From: Pseudomonadota bacterium
GTDB taxonomy: Bacteria > Pseudomonadota > Gammaproteobacteria > Burkholderiales > Rhodocyclaceae
NCBI GenBank assembly: GCA_026399515.1
Contig: JAPLQT010000066.1
Location: 54,808-92,395 of the forward strand
DNA length: 37,588 bases
Direction: 5' to 3'
Shown here piece after piece: positions 1-8,284 of this stretch. Below the pieces are notes generated by a model. The model saw only the letters and a program-made list of their open reading frames with translations. It was not told the origin of the DNA and did not search any database. Each line of letters opens with the position of its first letter. Position 1 is the first letter of the stretch. The translations under genes and the position numbers were made by a program.

Positions 1-1
1 C

Positions 2-1354
2 ATGGTATATGCCGCCTCCAACGACGGCATGCTGCATGCGTTCAGCTCGACGACGGGCGCGGAATCATGGGCCTATATTCCATCGGTCTTGTTGCCCAGC
101 CTCTACAAGCTGGCGGACAAGAACTACGCGAACCTGCACCAGTATTTCCTGGACGGCACGCCGACGGTCGGGGAAATCTATGACGGCACGGTCTGGAAGA
201 CCATCCTGGTCGGCGGCTTGAATGGCGGCGGGCGCGGCTACTACGCGCTTGACATTACCGACCCCACCGCCCCGGCAGCCTTGTGGGAGTTTACCGATAC
301 CAACCTGGGATACACCTATGGCAATCCCGAGATTGCCAAGCTGGCCAATGGCACCTGGGTGGTGGTCTTCGCCTCGGGTTACAACAATGTGACTCCGGGT
401 GACGGAATAGGCCGGTTGTATGTCGTTAACGCCAATTCCGGCGCCCTGGTCACCAGCATCAATGGCACTGGCATCATCAGTACCGGTGTCGGCAGCACAG
501 GCACCCCGAGCGGTTTGTCGCGTATCCGGGCCTGGGTGGACGACGCGATGAACGACAACACCGCGTTGCGGGTTTATGGCGGGGATCTGCTCGGCAACGT
601 CTGGCGCTTCGACATTAACAACAGCGTCGGCGCGGCCGGTTACGATGCGCAACTGCTGGTAACGGTGGTCGATGGCAGTGGCAATCCCCAGCCGCTGACG
701 GCCAAACCGGAAATCGGCGATTGCAGCGGCACCGCGGTGGTATTCGCCGGCACCGGGCGCTATCTGGGCGCCAGCGACCTGGCAAACACACAGCAGCAAT
801 CCTTCTACGCCATCAAGGACGGCTTGGGATCGACGACCTTGACCAATCCACGCTCGGCGGGAAGCCATTTCATTTCCCAGGCCGAGACCACGACCACATG
901 TCCATCGGGCACCTCGTCTTCGATTTGCACCACCGGGCAGTCGGTGCGCACCAGCACCAACGGTCCAGTCAACTTTACTACCGACAACGGCTGGTATATC
1001 GATTTTCCGGCGAGCGGCGAACGCGCCAATACCGACCCGACGCTGGCGCTCGGGACGATAGCCTTCAACACCAATATTCCCAATTCGAGCGCCTGCACCG
1101 TTGGAGGCAACAGCTTCAGGTACTTCCTCAACTACTGTACCGGCGCCCCGGTGTCGACGGCCGGAACGGTCGTGGCGGTCAGCCTGGGCAATGCGCTGGC
1201 TACCCGTCCGGTCATCGTCCGGTTGCCGAACAACACCATCGTCGAACTTACCCGGCTGTCGGACGGCACGACCGTGACCTCGAATGTTCCGATTGGGTCG
1301 GGAGCCCTCGTCACGCGGCGCGTTTCATGGCGCGAATTGGTTAACGATCAATAA
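2..1354 (+). CDS. pilY1: PilY1 family protein, C-terminal part (5' end outside window)
   Basis: This is the C-terminal beta-propeller region of a PilY1-type protein, the large outer component of type IV pili involved in pilus extension, adhesion and surface sensing. The opening VYAASNDGMLHAF and the later GGDLLGNVWRFD are the repeated blade motifs of this family. The reading frame is open from the left edge. PilY1 proteins usually exceed 1,000 residues, so the N-terminal half lies upstream and the methionine codon at 2 is internal. The calcium-binding loop normally found just before the GDL.GN.WRFD blade is here DDAMNDNTA, which lacks the regular acidic spacing, so calcium control may be weak or absent; that is inference. 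It ends in TAA, about 60 bases before the tRNA promoter. No other pilin gene is visible in the window. Confidence 0.9.
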   Translation: MVYAASNDGMLHAFSSTTGAESWAYIPSVLLPSLYKLADKNYANLHQYFLDGTPTVGEIYDGTVWKTILVGGLNGGGRGYYALDITDPTAPAALWEFTDTNLGYTYGNPEIAKLANGTWVVVFASGYNNVTPGDGIGRLYVVNANSGALVTSINGTGIISTGVGSTGTPSGLSRIRAWVDDAMNDNTALRVYGGDLLGNVWRFDINNSVGAAGYDAQLLVTVVDGSGNPQPLTAKPEIGDCSGTAVVFAGTGRYLGASDLANTQQQSFYAIKDGLGSTTLTNPRSAGSHFISQAETTTTCPSGTSSSICTTGQSVRTSTNGPVNFTTDNGWYIDFPASGERANTDPTLALGTIAFNTNIPNSSACTVGGNSFRYFLNYCTGAPVSTAGTVVAVSLGNALATRPVIVRLPNNTIVELTRLSDGTTVTSNVPIGSGALVTRRVSWRELVNDQ

Positions 1355-1390
1355 AATGGGTCCGGCCAGCCGGCCGCCCTGAGAACCGGT

Positions 1391-1419
1391 TTGCTCCCGC
1401 GCGGCCGAGCCGATATAAT
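1391..1419 (+). promoter_or_regulatory. sigma-70 promoter of the tRNA-Thr gene
   Basis: A -35 element TTGCTC (1391-1396) and a perfect -10 TATAAT (1414-1419) are separated by 17 bases. Transcription would start near 1426, about 14 bases before the mature tRNA 5' end at 1440. Confidence 0.75.
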
Positions 1420-1439
1420 CCGCAACCTTGCAGCATCGG

Positions 1440-1515
1440 GCCGGCGTAGCTCAGTTGGTAGAGCAGCGCATTCGTAATGCGAAGGTCGGGAGTTCAACTC
1501 TTCTCGCCGGCACCA
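1440..1515 (+). tRNA. tRNA-Thr (anticodon CGT)
   Basis: The 76-base gene folds as a full cloverleaf. The acceptor arms GCCGGCG and CGCCGGC are perfectly paired, the D-stem is GCTC/GAGC, and the anticodon loop TTCGTAA reads codon ACG. The T-arm has the loop TTCAACT, and a discriminator A is followed by an encoded CCA (1513-1515). The D-arm and anticodon region match the E. coli tRNA-Thr(CGU) pattern closely as I recall it. Confidence 0.96.
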
Positions 1516-1524
1516 AGTTCTTTG

Positions 1525-1555
1525 AAGGGCAGTCCGTGACCAGGCTGCCCTTTTC
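1525..1555 (+). terminator. intrinsic terminator of the tRNA gene
   Basis: AAGGGCAG (1525-1532) and CTGCCCTT (1545-1552) form an 8-bp stem with a 12-base loop, running into a T-rich tract. It lies 10 bases after the tRNA CCA and before the SDR gene. Confidence 0.7.
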
Positions 1556-1581
1556 CTTTCCTTTTCGGGAGCTAGACCGCC

Positions 1582-2361
1582 ATGCAAATCAAGGACAGTG
1601 TCTTCATCGTAACCGGTGGTGCCTCGGGCTTGGGCGCCGGAACCGCGCGCCTGCTGGCGGCCGGCGGCGCCAAGGTGATGATCGCCGATCTCAACAAGGC
1701 GGCGGGCGATGCGCTGGCTCAGGCCTTGAATGCCGAGTTCGGCGGCGCGGCGCTGTTCGCAGAGACCGACGTGGCCAGCGAAAGCAGCGCCAAGGCGACG
1801 ATAGCCCGGACCATCGATGCCTTCGGCAAGCTCAACGGACTCATCAACTGCGCCGGCATCGCCATCGGCGAAAAGGTTCTGGGCAAGGAAGCCCCGCATA
1901 TGCTGGCTTCCTTTGCCAAGGTCATCAACATCAACCTGGTCGGCAGCTTCAACATGATCCGCCTGGCCGCCGAGGTGATGAGCAAGGGCGCCCCCAACGC
2001 CGCCGGCGAACGCGGCGTGATCGTGAATACAGCCTCGGTGGCCGCCTATGACGGACAGATCGGCCAGGCCGCCTACGCCGCCTCGAAGGGCGGCATCGTC
2101 GGCATGACACTCCCAATTGCGCGTGAATTGGCGCGTTTCGGGATACGCGTCATGACGATCGCGCCGGGCATCTTCGAGACGCCGATGCTGCTCGGCATGC
2201 CGCCGGAAATCCAGGAAGCCCTCGGCAAGATGGTGCCGTTTCCACCGCGCCTCGGCAGGCCGTCGGAATATGCGGCGCTGGTCGGGCATATCGTCGAGAA
2301 CGAGATGCTGAACGGTGAAGTCATTCGCCTGGATGGGGCGATCCGGATGCAGCCGAAGTAA
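1582..2361 (+). CDS. SDR-family dehydrogenase, likely 3-hydroxyacyl-CoA dehydrogenase type 2
   Basis: This is a classical short-chain dehydrogenase/reductase of 259 residues. The cofactor motif TGGASGLG is at 11-18, and Asp36 at the end of beta-2 predicts NAD rather than NADP. NCAG lies at 89-92, and the catalytic Ser152, Tyr165 and Lys169 (YAASK) are all present. The N-terminus and the C-terminal stretch [10 protein letters not shown] resemble the HSD10/short-chain 3-hydroxyacyl-CoA dehydrogenase group, which oxidises 3-hydroxyacyl-CoA in fatty-acid or branched-chain acid breakdown. The exact substrate cannot be read from the sequence. The ATG at 1582 has GGGAG about 11 bases upstream. The gene is flanked by the tRNA terminator and an inverted repeat, so it is probably transcribed alone. 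Confidence 0.85.
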   Translation: MQIKDSVFIVTGGASGLGAGTARLLAAGGAKVMIADLNKAAGDALAQALNAEFGGAALFAETDVASESSAKATIARTIDAFGKLNGLINCAGIAIGEKVLGKEAPHMLASFAKVININLVGSFNMIRLAAEVMSKGAPNAAGERGVIVNTASVAAYDGQIGQAAYAASKGGIVGMTLPIARELARFGIRVMTIAPGIFETPMLLGMPPEIQEALGKMVPFPPRLGRPSEYAALVGHIVENEMLNGEVIRLDGAIRMQPK

Positions 2362-2488
2362 TTCCGATTCGAATTAGAACCGATACTTTGTCGACTGCGC
2401 CTCGCCGTGCAACAGCACTGTCCCGCAGGGATTTCCTGCGGTCATCTTCGGCTTGTCTTCGCGTCTCGTTTCTAATGCGAATCGGAAT
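2361..2488. repeat. 19-bp inverted repeat bounding a 128-bp segment upstream of ccoI
   Basis: ATTCCGATTCGAATTAGAA (2361-2379) is matched in inverted orientation by TTCTAATGCGAATCGGAAT (2470-2488) with one mismatch. The 90 bases between contain a perfect 7-bp hairpin, CCGCAGG-GATTT-CCTGCGG (2423-2441). A further 8-bp pair, AGCCGAAG (2351-2358) and CTTCGGCT (2446-2453), also spans the segment. The left arm begins in the last base of the SDR stop codon, and the right arm ends just before the ccoI ribosome-binding site. It could be a small mobile-element remnant, a large RNA hairpin acting as a terminator, or an operator pair. Confidence 0.6.
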
Positions 2489-2500
2489 AGGAGCCTAGCG

Positions 2501-4993
2501 ATGGGCGAGGCCTGTTACCACTGCGGCCTGCCTGTCCCGGCGCATACCGATTTCCCGGTCGACATCGACGGCGACTCGCGGCGCATGTGCTGCGCGGGTT
2601 GCCAGGCGGTGGCCGAGGCCATCGTCGCCAACGGCCTCTCCGATTACTACCGGCATCGCGATGCGATGCCCGAGAGCCCGCGCGAGGCGCTTCCGATCGC
2701 CTTGCTGGACGCCGGTGCCTTCGACCTTCCCGAGGTGCAGAAGAACTTTGTCGAGCGGGTTCAGGGCGAAGCGGGAGAGCACCAGCGCGAGGCCTCGTTG
2801 ATCCTCGAAGGGATCACCTGCGCCGCCTGCGTCTGGCTCAACGAGCAGCATTTGGCGCGCCAGCCCGGCGTCACCGGCGTCACGGTCAACTATGCGACCG
2901 GCCGCGCGCGCGTTCGCTGGGACGAGCGGCGCATCAAGCTGTCGCAGATTCTCCTGGCCATCTCCGCCATCGGTTACCGCGCCCATCCTTACGACCCGGC
3001 GCGGTCCGAACAGTTGGCCGGCAAAGACCGTCGGGCTGCCCAGTGGCGCTTGTTCGTCGCCGGTTTCGGCATGATGCAGGTGATGATGTATGCCGTTCCG
3101 GTTTATCTGGCGGACGGCGAAATGACGCCGGACATCGAGCAGTTGATGCGCTGGGCCAGCCTGATCCTGACGACGCCGGTCATCCTGTATTCCGCCGCTC
3201 CTTTTTTTTCCAACGCCTGGCGCGATCTCAGGCTGGTCCGCGTCGGGATGGACGTGCCGGTCGCGCTCGGCGTCGGCGCCGCATTCCTGGCCAGCACGTG
3301 GGCGACGCTAACGGCGAGCGGCGCGGTGTACTTCGATTCGGTGACCATGTTCATTTTTTTCCTGCTGTGCGGCCGCTATTTCGAGATGATGGCGCGCCAG
3401 AAAGCGGTGCGCGGCATCGAGACCCTGTCGCGGGTGTTACCGGCCTTCGCCGCGCGCCTGAGCAGTTTTCCGGCGCTCGAAAGCGAGCGTGTCGCGGTGG
3501 CGCAACTGGCGGTCGGCGACATCGTCCTGGTGCGGCCTGGGGAGGTCATCCCGGCGGATGGCGACATCATCCAGGGTGACAGCGCCGCCGACGAGTCCCT
3601 GCTGACGGGCGAGAGTGCCGCAGTGGCAAAGCGGCAGGGCGATTCGGTGATCGGTGGCAGCATCAACATGGGCAGTCCGCTGATCGTGCGCATCCAGAAA
3701 GTTGGAGCTGAAACCCGGCTGGCAACGATACAGCGCCTGATCGAGCGGGCGGCGGCGGATAAACCGCGCCTGGTGGAGATCGCGGATCGCATCGCCAGCC
3801 GTTTCGTGGGCATCCTGCTGGTTCTGGCGGTGATTACCGGAGTGGTCTGGTATGCCATCGATCCGCAGCGCGCTTTGTGGGTGTTCGTCGCCGTGCTGGT
3901 GGTGAGTTGTCCCTGCGCCTTGTCGCTGGCGACGCCCACGGTCCTGACGGTGGCGAGCGGGGCGCTCTCCCGCCTGGGCGTGCTGGTGACCCGCAATCAT
4001 GCCATCGAGACGCTGGCACGGGCGGATCATTTTGTTTTTGACAAGACGGGCACGCTGACCCTGGGCCGGTTGACGCTCGATGAAACGCTGCTCCTGGGAG
4101 CCTTGACCCAGGCCGAGGCGCTGGCCATGGCGGCAGCGCTCGAGCAGGGTTCCGAACACCCGATCGGGCGCGCCTTGTCCACTCTGAGCCAAGCGGCAAG
4201 CAATGCGCCGCTGGCGCTGGTGGAGGGGCTGCATGCCATTACCGGGCAGGGCGTCGAGGCGTGCCTCGCGGGCCGATTGTCGCGCATCGGCACGGCGGAA
4301 TTCGCCGCTGCCTTGCACGGGATTCCTTTGACGGAGGACGCCTTACGCTGGGCCGCGTCAGGCGGCACCGTGGTGGCCTTGGCAGACGCGCAGGGATGGG
4401 TTGCCTTGTTCCGGTTCCGTGACCGTCTGCGTTCGAATGCGGCGGCGATGCTGGCCGAATTGCGCGGCAGGGGAGCGCGGCTGACCCTGTTGAGTGGCGA
4501 TACCCCGGAGGCCGTCGCCGAAGTGGCGAGGCAACTGGGTCTCACCGATGCCCATGGCGGACGCTCTCCCGAGGCCAAGCACGCCTTCATTGCCGACCTA
4601 CAGGCGCGCGGCGCCATTGTCGCCATGGTCGGCGACGGCGTGAATGATGCGCCGGTGCTGGCGCAGGCTCAGGTATCCGTCGCCATGGGCAGCGGCACCG
4701 ATCTCGCTCGGCAACAGGCGGACATCATCTTGTTGGCCGAGGATCTGATGCCGCTTGCGCTTGGCGTCAAACTGGCGCGCAAGGCCTTGCGCATCATGAG
4801 ACAGAATCTGGCTTGGGCGTTCGCCTATAATCTGTTGGCAATACCGTTGGCCATGCTGGGCGTTATTACTCCCTGGATGGCGGGCATAGGGATGTCGGCG
4901 AGTTCCCTGCTGGTGGTGCTGAATGCCTTGCGCCTACAGGGACGGAAGGTTCCGGAAGAGCGCTTCGAAGGATACTCAGTGAAAGCCGGTTGA
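2501..4993 (+). CDS. ccoI: CcoI/FixI-type copper-transporting P1B ATPase
   Basis: CcoI moves copper out of the cytoplasm for assembly of the CuB centre of cbb3 oxidase. The protein has 830 residues from the ATG at 2501, which has AGGAG at 2489-2493; an upstream TTG at 2453 in the same frame lies inside the inverted repeat and was rejected. The N-terminus carries the Cys-rich domain typical of FixI (C5, C8, C30, C31, C34). A heavy-metal domain with GITCAAC (C107, C110) follows. Then come eight predicted membrane segments, the TGES actuator loop, the SCPCALSLATP metal site, DKTGTLT with the phosphorylated Asp, the HP motif in SEHPIGRA and GDGVNDAP. It is followed directly by ccoS. In many genomes ccoIS lies after ccoGH; here it precedes the oxidase genes, with two regulators in between. 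Confidence 0.95.
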   Translation: MGEACYHCGLPVPAHTDFPVDIDGDSRRMCCAGCQAVAEAIVANGLSDYYRHRDAMPESPREALPIALLDAGAFDLPEVQKNFVERVQGEAGEHQREASLILEGITCAACVWLNEQHLARQPGVTGVTVNYATGRARVRWDERRIKLSQILLAISAIGYRAHPYDPARSEQLAGKDRRAAQWRLFVAGFGMMQVMMYAVPVYLADGEMTPDIEQLMRWASLILTTPVILYSAAPFFSNAWRDLRLVRVGMDVPVALGVGAAFLASTWATLTASGAVYFDSVTMFIFFLLCGRYFEMMARQKAVRGIETLSRVLPAFAARLSSFPALESERVAVAQLAVGDIVLVRPGEVIPADGDIIQGDSAADESLLTGESAAVAKRQGDSVIGGSINMGSPLIVRIQKVGAETRLATIQRLIERAAADKPRLVEIADRIASRFVGILLVLAVITGVVWYAIDPQRALWVFVAVLVVSCPCALSLATPTVLTVASGALSRLGVLVTRNHAIETLARADHFVFDKTGTLTLGRLTLDETLLLGALTQAEALAMAAALEQGSEHPIGRALSTLSQAASNAPLALVEGLHAITGQGVEACLAGRLSRIGTAEFAAALHGIPLTEDALRWAASGGTVVALADAQGWVALFRFRDRLRSNAAAMLAELRGRGARLTLLSGDTPEAVAEVARQLGLTDAHGGRSPEAKHAFIADLQARGAIVAMVGDGVNDAPVLAQAQVSVAMGSGTDLARQQADIILLAEDLMPLALGVKLARKALRIMRQNLAWAFAYNLLAIPLAMLGVITPWMAGIGMSASSLLVVLNALRLQGRKVPEERFEGYSVKAG

Positions 4994-5178
4994 TGGAAAT
5001 ACTCTACTTGTTGGTTCCTCTCTCGGTATTGCTGGTGTTCCTGATAGCCGTGGTATTCTGGTGGTCGTTGAAAAACGGCCAGTTCGATGACTTGGAGGGG
5101 CCTGCCTACCGCATCCTGATGGATGACGACCGGCCCGAGCAAGGCGACAAGATCAACGATGTTTCGTTGCCCCATTGA
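4993..5178 (+). CDS. ccoS: cbb3 oxidase maturation protein CcoS
   Basis: This is a 61-residue single-pass membrane protein: MEILYLLVPLSVLLVFLIAV is the membrane helix, followed by FWWSLKNGQFDDLEGPAYRIL, which contains the CcoS/FixS signature (W.v..gQFddle.pa..il). CcoS is needed for cofactor insertion into cbb3 oxidase. The ATG overlaps the ccoI TGA by one base (TGATG), indicating translational coupling. A TTG three bases upstream is in frame but less likely to be the start. Confidence 0.93.
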   Translation: MEILYLLVPLSVLLVFLIAVVFWWSLKNGQFDDLEGPAYRILMDDDRPEQGDKINDVSLPH

Positions 5179-5244
5179 GCCAGCCGAGGATCGTAGCGTT
5201 CGAAATTTTGTCTGTGCAATGTCTCATCCAGCCAACTCATTCCG

Positions 5245-5751
5245 ATGATTCTTTCCCGGACCAGCCAGTACGCCATCCAGGCGCTGATCTACATTGCGAC
5301 CCAGCCGCGGGGACAGCCGGTGCTCAACCGAACGGTGGCGGAATATCTCGATGTGCCGCCGGCTTATCTTGCAAAGATCATGCAGAATCTCTGCCGGGGA
5401 ACGCTGCTCTATTCGTTCCGCGGGAGACTGGGCGGCTTCTGCTTGCGGGAGGGCTGTGAAAAAACCGACCTGATGCAGATACTCACCCTCATCGAAGGTC
5501 CGGATTTGACTGAGAACTGCGTCATGGGGCTGAAACGATGCAGCAATGAAACAGCATGCCCGATGCATGTGAAATGGTATCCGATCAAGACCAGGATAGT
5601 GGAATTGTTGCACAAGCAAACCCTGGAAAAGCTTGCGGCGGCGGTGAAAAGCGGAAAGTACCGGTTGACGGAGCTGCCCGGCGCAGCTTTTGCCTCTCCT
5701 GCGATTGAATTGCGCACCCCACCCAATGCGCGTGGCCGCGGCCGAAAATGA
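5245..5751 (+). CDS. Rrf2-family iron-sulfur regulator, NsrR-like
   Basis: This is a 168-residue Rrf2-family transcription factor. The N-terminal MILSRTSQYAIQALIYIA and the helix-turn-helix with wing GRLGGF (about 60-65) are typical. Three cysteines, C92, C99 and C105, followed by PMH, make a CX6CX5C cluster-binding loop. This spacing is the one I recall for Neisseria NsrR and differs slightly from IscR (CX5CX5C). It therefore probably binds an Fe-S cluster and responds to nitric oxide or redox state; which of these cannot be decided from sequence. After about residue 120 the tail is basic and low in conservation. It lies 66 bases after ccoS and 51 bases before an FNR-like gene, on the same strand. 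No clear Shine-Dalgarno precedes the ATG, but the family start pattern fixes it. Confidence 0.85.
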   Translation: MILSRTSQYAIQALIYIATQPRGQPVLNRTVAEYLDVPPAYLAKIMQNLCRGTLLYSFRGRLGGFCLREGCEKTDLMQILTLIEGPDLTENCVMGLKRCSNETACPMHVKWYPIKTRIVELLHKQTLEKLAAAVKSGKYRLTELPGAAFASPAIELRTPPNARGRGRK

Positions 5752-5802
5752 TCCGGCATTCATTCGCAACGAACTCAGCGGGATCCGGGATGGAGTGTAA
5801 CG

Positions 5803-6558
5803 ATGACTAAAGCCAAGATTTCATTGCTTCCTCCTGCGCAGCAGCAGCATTGCGAGCCCGTCACCTGCAATAACTGCGGGATATACCAGCTCTGCCTGCC
5901 GCTCGGTCTCGATCAAGGCGACATGACGCTCCTCGACAGCGTCATCAAGCGGAAGGAAATCTATAAGCGCGGCCAAGTACTGTATCGTCCCGGAGAGCAA
6001 CTCGATTATGTCTATGCGATCCGCAGCGGATCGGTGAAAACCTATGTCGGCACGGGCGATGGCCGGGTGCAGATTACCGGTTTCCATGTCGCCGGCGAAT
6101 TGCTGGGCTTGAGCGCACTGGCTTCCCGCCGTTACAGCAACGAGGCCAGCGCCCTGGAAACCGTATCCGTATGCAAAGTTGAGATCGACCGGCTGGATGA
6201 AGTGGCTCAGAAAATCCCGTCGATTCAATACCAGATGCTGAAGATCATGAGTGTCCAGATTCGTCAGGACGAGGAATTGATGCTGCTGCTGGGAAAGCGC
6301 AATGCCGAAGAACGGCTTGCGGAGTACCTGATCAGTCTTTCGAGGCGATTTGCCAGCCGCAATTATTCGGGTACGCAATTCCGTCTGAGCATGTCCCGCC
6401 TGGATATCGGCAACTACCTGGGGCTGGCCGAGGAGACCGTGATCCGTATACTCCGGCGTTTTCAGGAAAGCGGACTCATCACTGCCGACCGCCGATCGGT
6501 TTGTCTGACCGATATTCGCCGACTCAGCGCGATTGCCCACCTCGATGCTGCCGCCTAG
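5803..6558 (+). CDS. FNR-like Crp/Fnr regulator with altered recognition helix
   Basis: This is a 251-residue Crp/Fnr regulator with the four cluster-ligand cysteines of FNR: C22, C25 and C31 in the N-terminus and C124 in the effector domain. It should bind an oxygen-labile [4Fe-4S] cluster. The cyclic-nucleotide-like barrel is followed by a dimer helix and the helix-turn-helix around 198-219. The recognition helix reads E211-T-V-I-R215. In FNR this is E209-x-x-S212-R213, in which all three named residues contact the TTGAT half-site. Ser is replaced by Ile here, so the target site may differ from that of the canonical Fnr at 20970-21716. The start has TGGAG 8 bases upstream. It lies directly before the ccoN promoter and may control it. 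Confidence 0.9.
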   Translation: MTKAKISLLPPAQQQHCEPVTCNNCGIYQLCLPLGLDQGDMTLLDSVIKRKEIYKRGQVLYRPGEQLDYVYAIRSGSVKTYVGTGDGRVQITGFHVAGELLGLSALASRRYSNEASALETVSVCKVEIDRLDEVAQKIPSIQYQMLKIMSVQIRQDEELMLLLGKRNAEERLAEYLISLSRRFASRNYSGTQFRLSMSRLDIGNYLGLAEETVIRILRRFQESGLITADRRSVCLTDIRRLSAIAHLDAAA

Positions 6559-6601
6559 CGGGACCGGCGGGCATCCTATATCTTTCCGGCAGTACCAAAG
6601 G

Positions 6602-6643
6602 TTGACTTTCGTCAGTGTTTATTTCGGCGCCGCTTGCTATCCT
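6602..6643 (+). promoter_or_regulatory. FNR-type site and -10 element upstream of ccoN
   Basis: TTGACTTTCGTCAG (6602-6615) matches the FNR pattern TTGAT-N4-ATCAA with three deviations. TATCCT (6638-6643) lies where the -10 should be if the site is centred at -41.5, giving a start near 6650 and a leader of about 186 bases. TATCCT also forms a 6-bp inverted repeat with AGGATA (6649-6654), over the putative start. Confidence 0.55.
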
Positions 6644-6772
6644 ATAAAAGGATAAGGATGTCTTTATATCGTCAATCGGGGTAGTGTTTCACCAGGGGTG
6701 CGCGGCCTAGTCGAGGATTGTAGGGCGTGCCGGTTCAGAGTTAGTATTACCGTTCTTTTCTGATCGACTCCG

Positions 6773-6816
6773 GGTCTGTCTTGAATCCGGGAACCGAGCA
6801 GACCGGTTTGTTTTTT
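6773..6816 (+). terminator. terminator-like hairpin in the ccoN leader (attenuator or sRNA end)
   Basis: GGTCTG (6773-6778) pairs with CAGACC (6799-6804); two further C-G pairs can extend the stem across a bulged G. The stem is followed by GGTTTG and then six Ts (6811-6816), the look of an intrinsic terminator. It sits just upstream of the ccoN ribosome-binding site AGAGGT (6821-6826) and about 125 bases after the predicted start. It could attenuate ccoNOQP or end a small leader RNA. It cannot end the FNR-like gene transcript without also facing ccoN. Confidence 0.5.
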
Positions 6817-6835
6817 CTTGAGAGGTAAAACCATC

Positions 6836-8266
6836 ATGCAATCGCAAGCGACATACAATTATAAAGTCGTGCGCCAGTTCGCCGTGATGACCGTGATTTG
6901 GGGCATCGTCGGCATGCTGGTGGGCGTCATTATCGCCGCGCAGTTGATTTGGCCCGAATTGAACGTCGTCGAGTGGCTGTCGTACGGGAGGCTGCGCCCG
7001 TTGCATACCAACGCGGTGATTTTTGCGTTCGGCGGCTGTGCATTGTTCGCTTCGTCCTATTATGCGGCGCAGCGAACCTGTCATACGCCGTTGTTTGCGC
7101 CCGGTCTGGCGGCATTTACCTTCTGGGGCTGGCAACTGGTGATCCTGTTGGCCGCCATTACCTTGCCGCTGGGCTTCACCCAGGGTAAGGAATATGCCGA
7201 ACTGGAGTGGCCGATCGACATCCTGATTACCCTGGTGTGGGTCTCTTATGCCATCGTCTTCTTCGGTACCATCATGAAGCGCAGGACGCCACATATCTAT
7301 GTCGCCAACTGGTTCTTCGGCGCCTTCATCCTGACCGTGGCGATCCTGCACCTGGTCAATAGCGCCGCGATTCCCGTCAGCTTCTGGCCGATGAAGTCCT
7401 ACTCGGCCTACGCCGGTGTACAAGACGCCATGGTGCAGTGGTGGTATGGACATAACGCGGTGGGTTTCTTCCTTACCGCCGGCTTCCTCGGCATCATGTA
7501 CTACTTTGTGCCGAAACAGGCCGGCCGCCCGATATATTCCTACCGCCTCTCGGTGGTGCATTTCTGGGCGCTGATTTTCACTTACATGTGGGCCGGTCCG
7601 CACCACCTGCATTACACCGCGCTGCCCGACTGGACTCAATCGGTCGGCATGCTGTTTTCGTTGATCCTGCTGGCGCCATCCTGGGGTGGCATGATCAACG
7701 GCATCATGACGCTGTCGGGTGCCTGGCATAAGCTGCGCGACGATCCGATCCTGAAATTCCTGATCACTTCGTTGTCCTTCTATGGCATGTCGACCTTCGA
7801 GGGGCCGATGATGTCGATCAAGACGGTCAACGCACTGTCGCATTACACAGACTGGACCATCGGCCATGTGCATTCAGGCGCGCTGGGCTGGGTGGCGATG
7901 GTGTCGATCGGCGCCATCTATTACATGATTCCGCGGCTGTTCGGCAAGAGCGAGATGTTCAGCGTCAAGCTGATCAACACGCACTTCTGGATCGCCACCA
8001 TCGGCGTAGTGCTCTACATCGCCTCGATGTGGATTTCCGGCGTGATGCAGGGCTTGATGTGGCGCTCCACCAACGTCGACGGTACGCTGACTTACTCGTT
8101 CGTCGAGTCGGTGAAATCGACTTACCCGTTTTATATGATCCGTCTGCTGGGCGGTACTTTGTTCCTGGTGGGCATGCTGTTGATGGCCTACAACGTGTTC
8201 AAGACCATCGCGGGCGGCAAGGCGGTTGATGCGCCGGTGCTGGTGCCCGCGGCAGCGCACGCCTGA
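6836..8266 (+). CDS. ccoN: cbb3-type cytochrome c oxidase subunit I
   Basis: CcoN is the catalytic heme-copper subunit that reduces oxygen to water with high affinity. The 476-residue protein is almost entirely membrane helices. [15 protein letters not shown] carries the CuB-ligand histidines, and HAGALGW-like and HSGALGW stretches (about residue 344) the later heme-ligand region. The length is normal for betaproteobacterial CcoN. The ATG at 6836 has AGAGGT at 6821-6826; a TTG at 6818 in the same frame overlaps the T-tract and was rejected. CcoN and CcoO are separate genes. It is first in ccoNOQP, and oxygen control is suggested by the upstream FNR-type site. Confidence 0.97.
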   Translation: MQSQATYNYKVVRQFAVMTVIWGIVGMLVGVIIAAQLIWPELNVVEWLSYGRLRPLHTNAVIFAFGGCALFASSYYAAQRTCHTPLFAPGLAAFTFWGWQLVILLAAITLPLGFTQGKEYAELEWPIDILITLVWVSYAIVFFGTIMKRRTPHIYVANWFFGAFILTVAILHLVNSAAIPVSFWPMKSYSAYAGVQDAMVQWWYGHNAVGFFLTAGFLGIMYYFVPKQAGRPIYSYRLSVVHFWALIFTYMWAGPHHLHYTALPDWTQSVGMLFSLILLAPSWGGMINGIMTLSGAWHKLRDDPILKFLITSLSFYGMSTFEGPMMSIKTVNALSHYTDWTIGHVHSGALGWVAMVSIGAIYYMIPRLFGKSEMFSVKLINTHFWIATIGVVLYIASMWISGVMQGLMWRSTNVDGTLTYSFVESVKSTYPFYMIRLLGGTLFLVGMLLMAYNVFKTIAGGKAVDAPVLVPAAAHA

Positions 8267-8284
8267 CAGGAGAGGATGACAATC

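Noticed and set aside
2453..2500. TTG-initiated extension of ccoI
   Set aside because: It lies in the inverted repeat and adds no conserved residues; AGGAG selects the ATG at 2501.
6707..7873. 388-codon minus-strand frame over ccoN and its leader
   Set aside because: Low-complexity, His/Gln/Asp-rich translation typical of antisense to membrane-protein codons.
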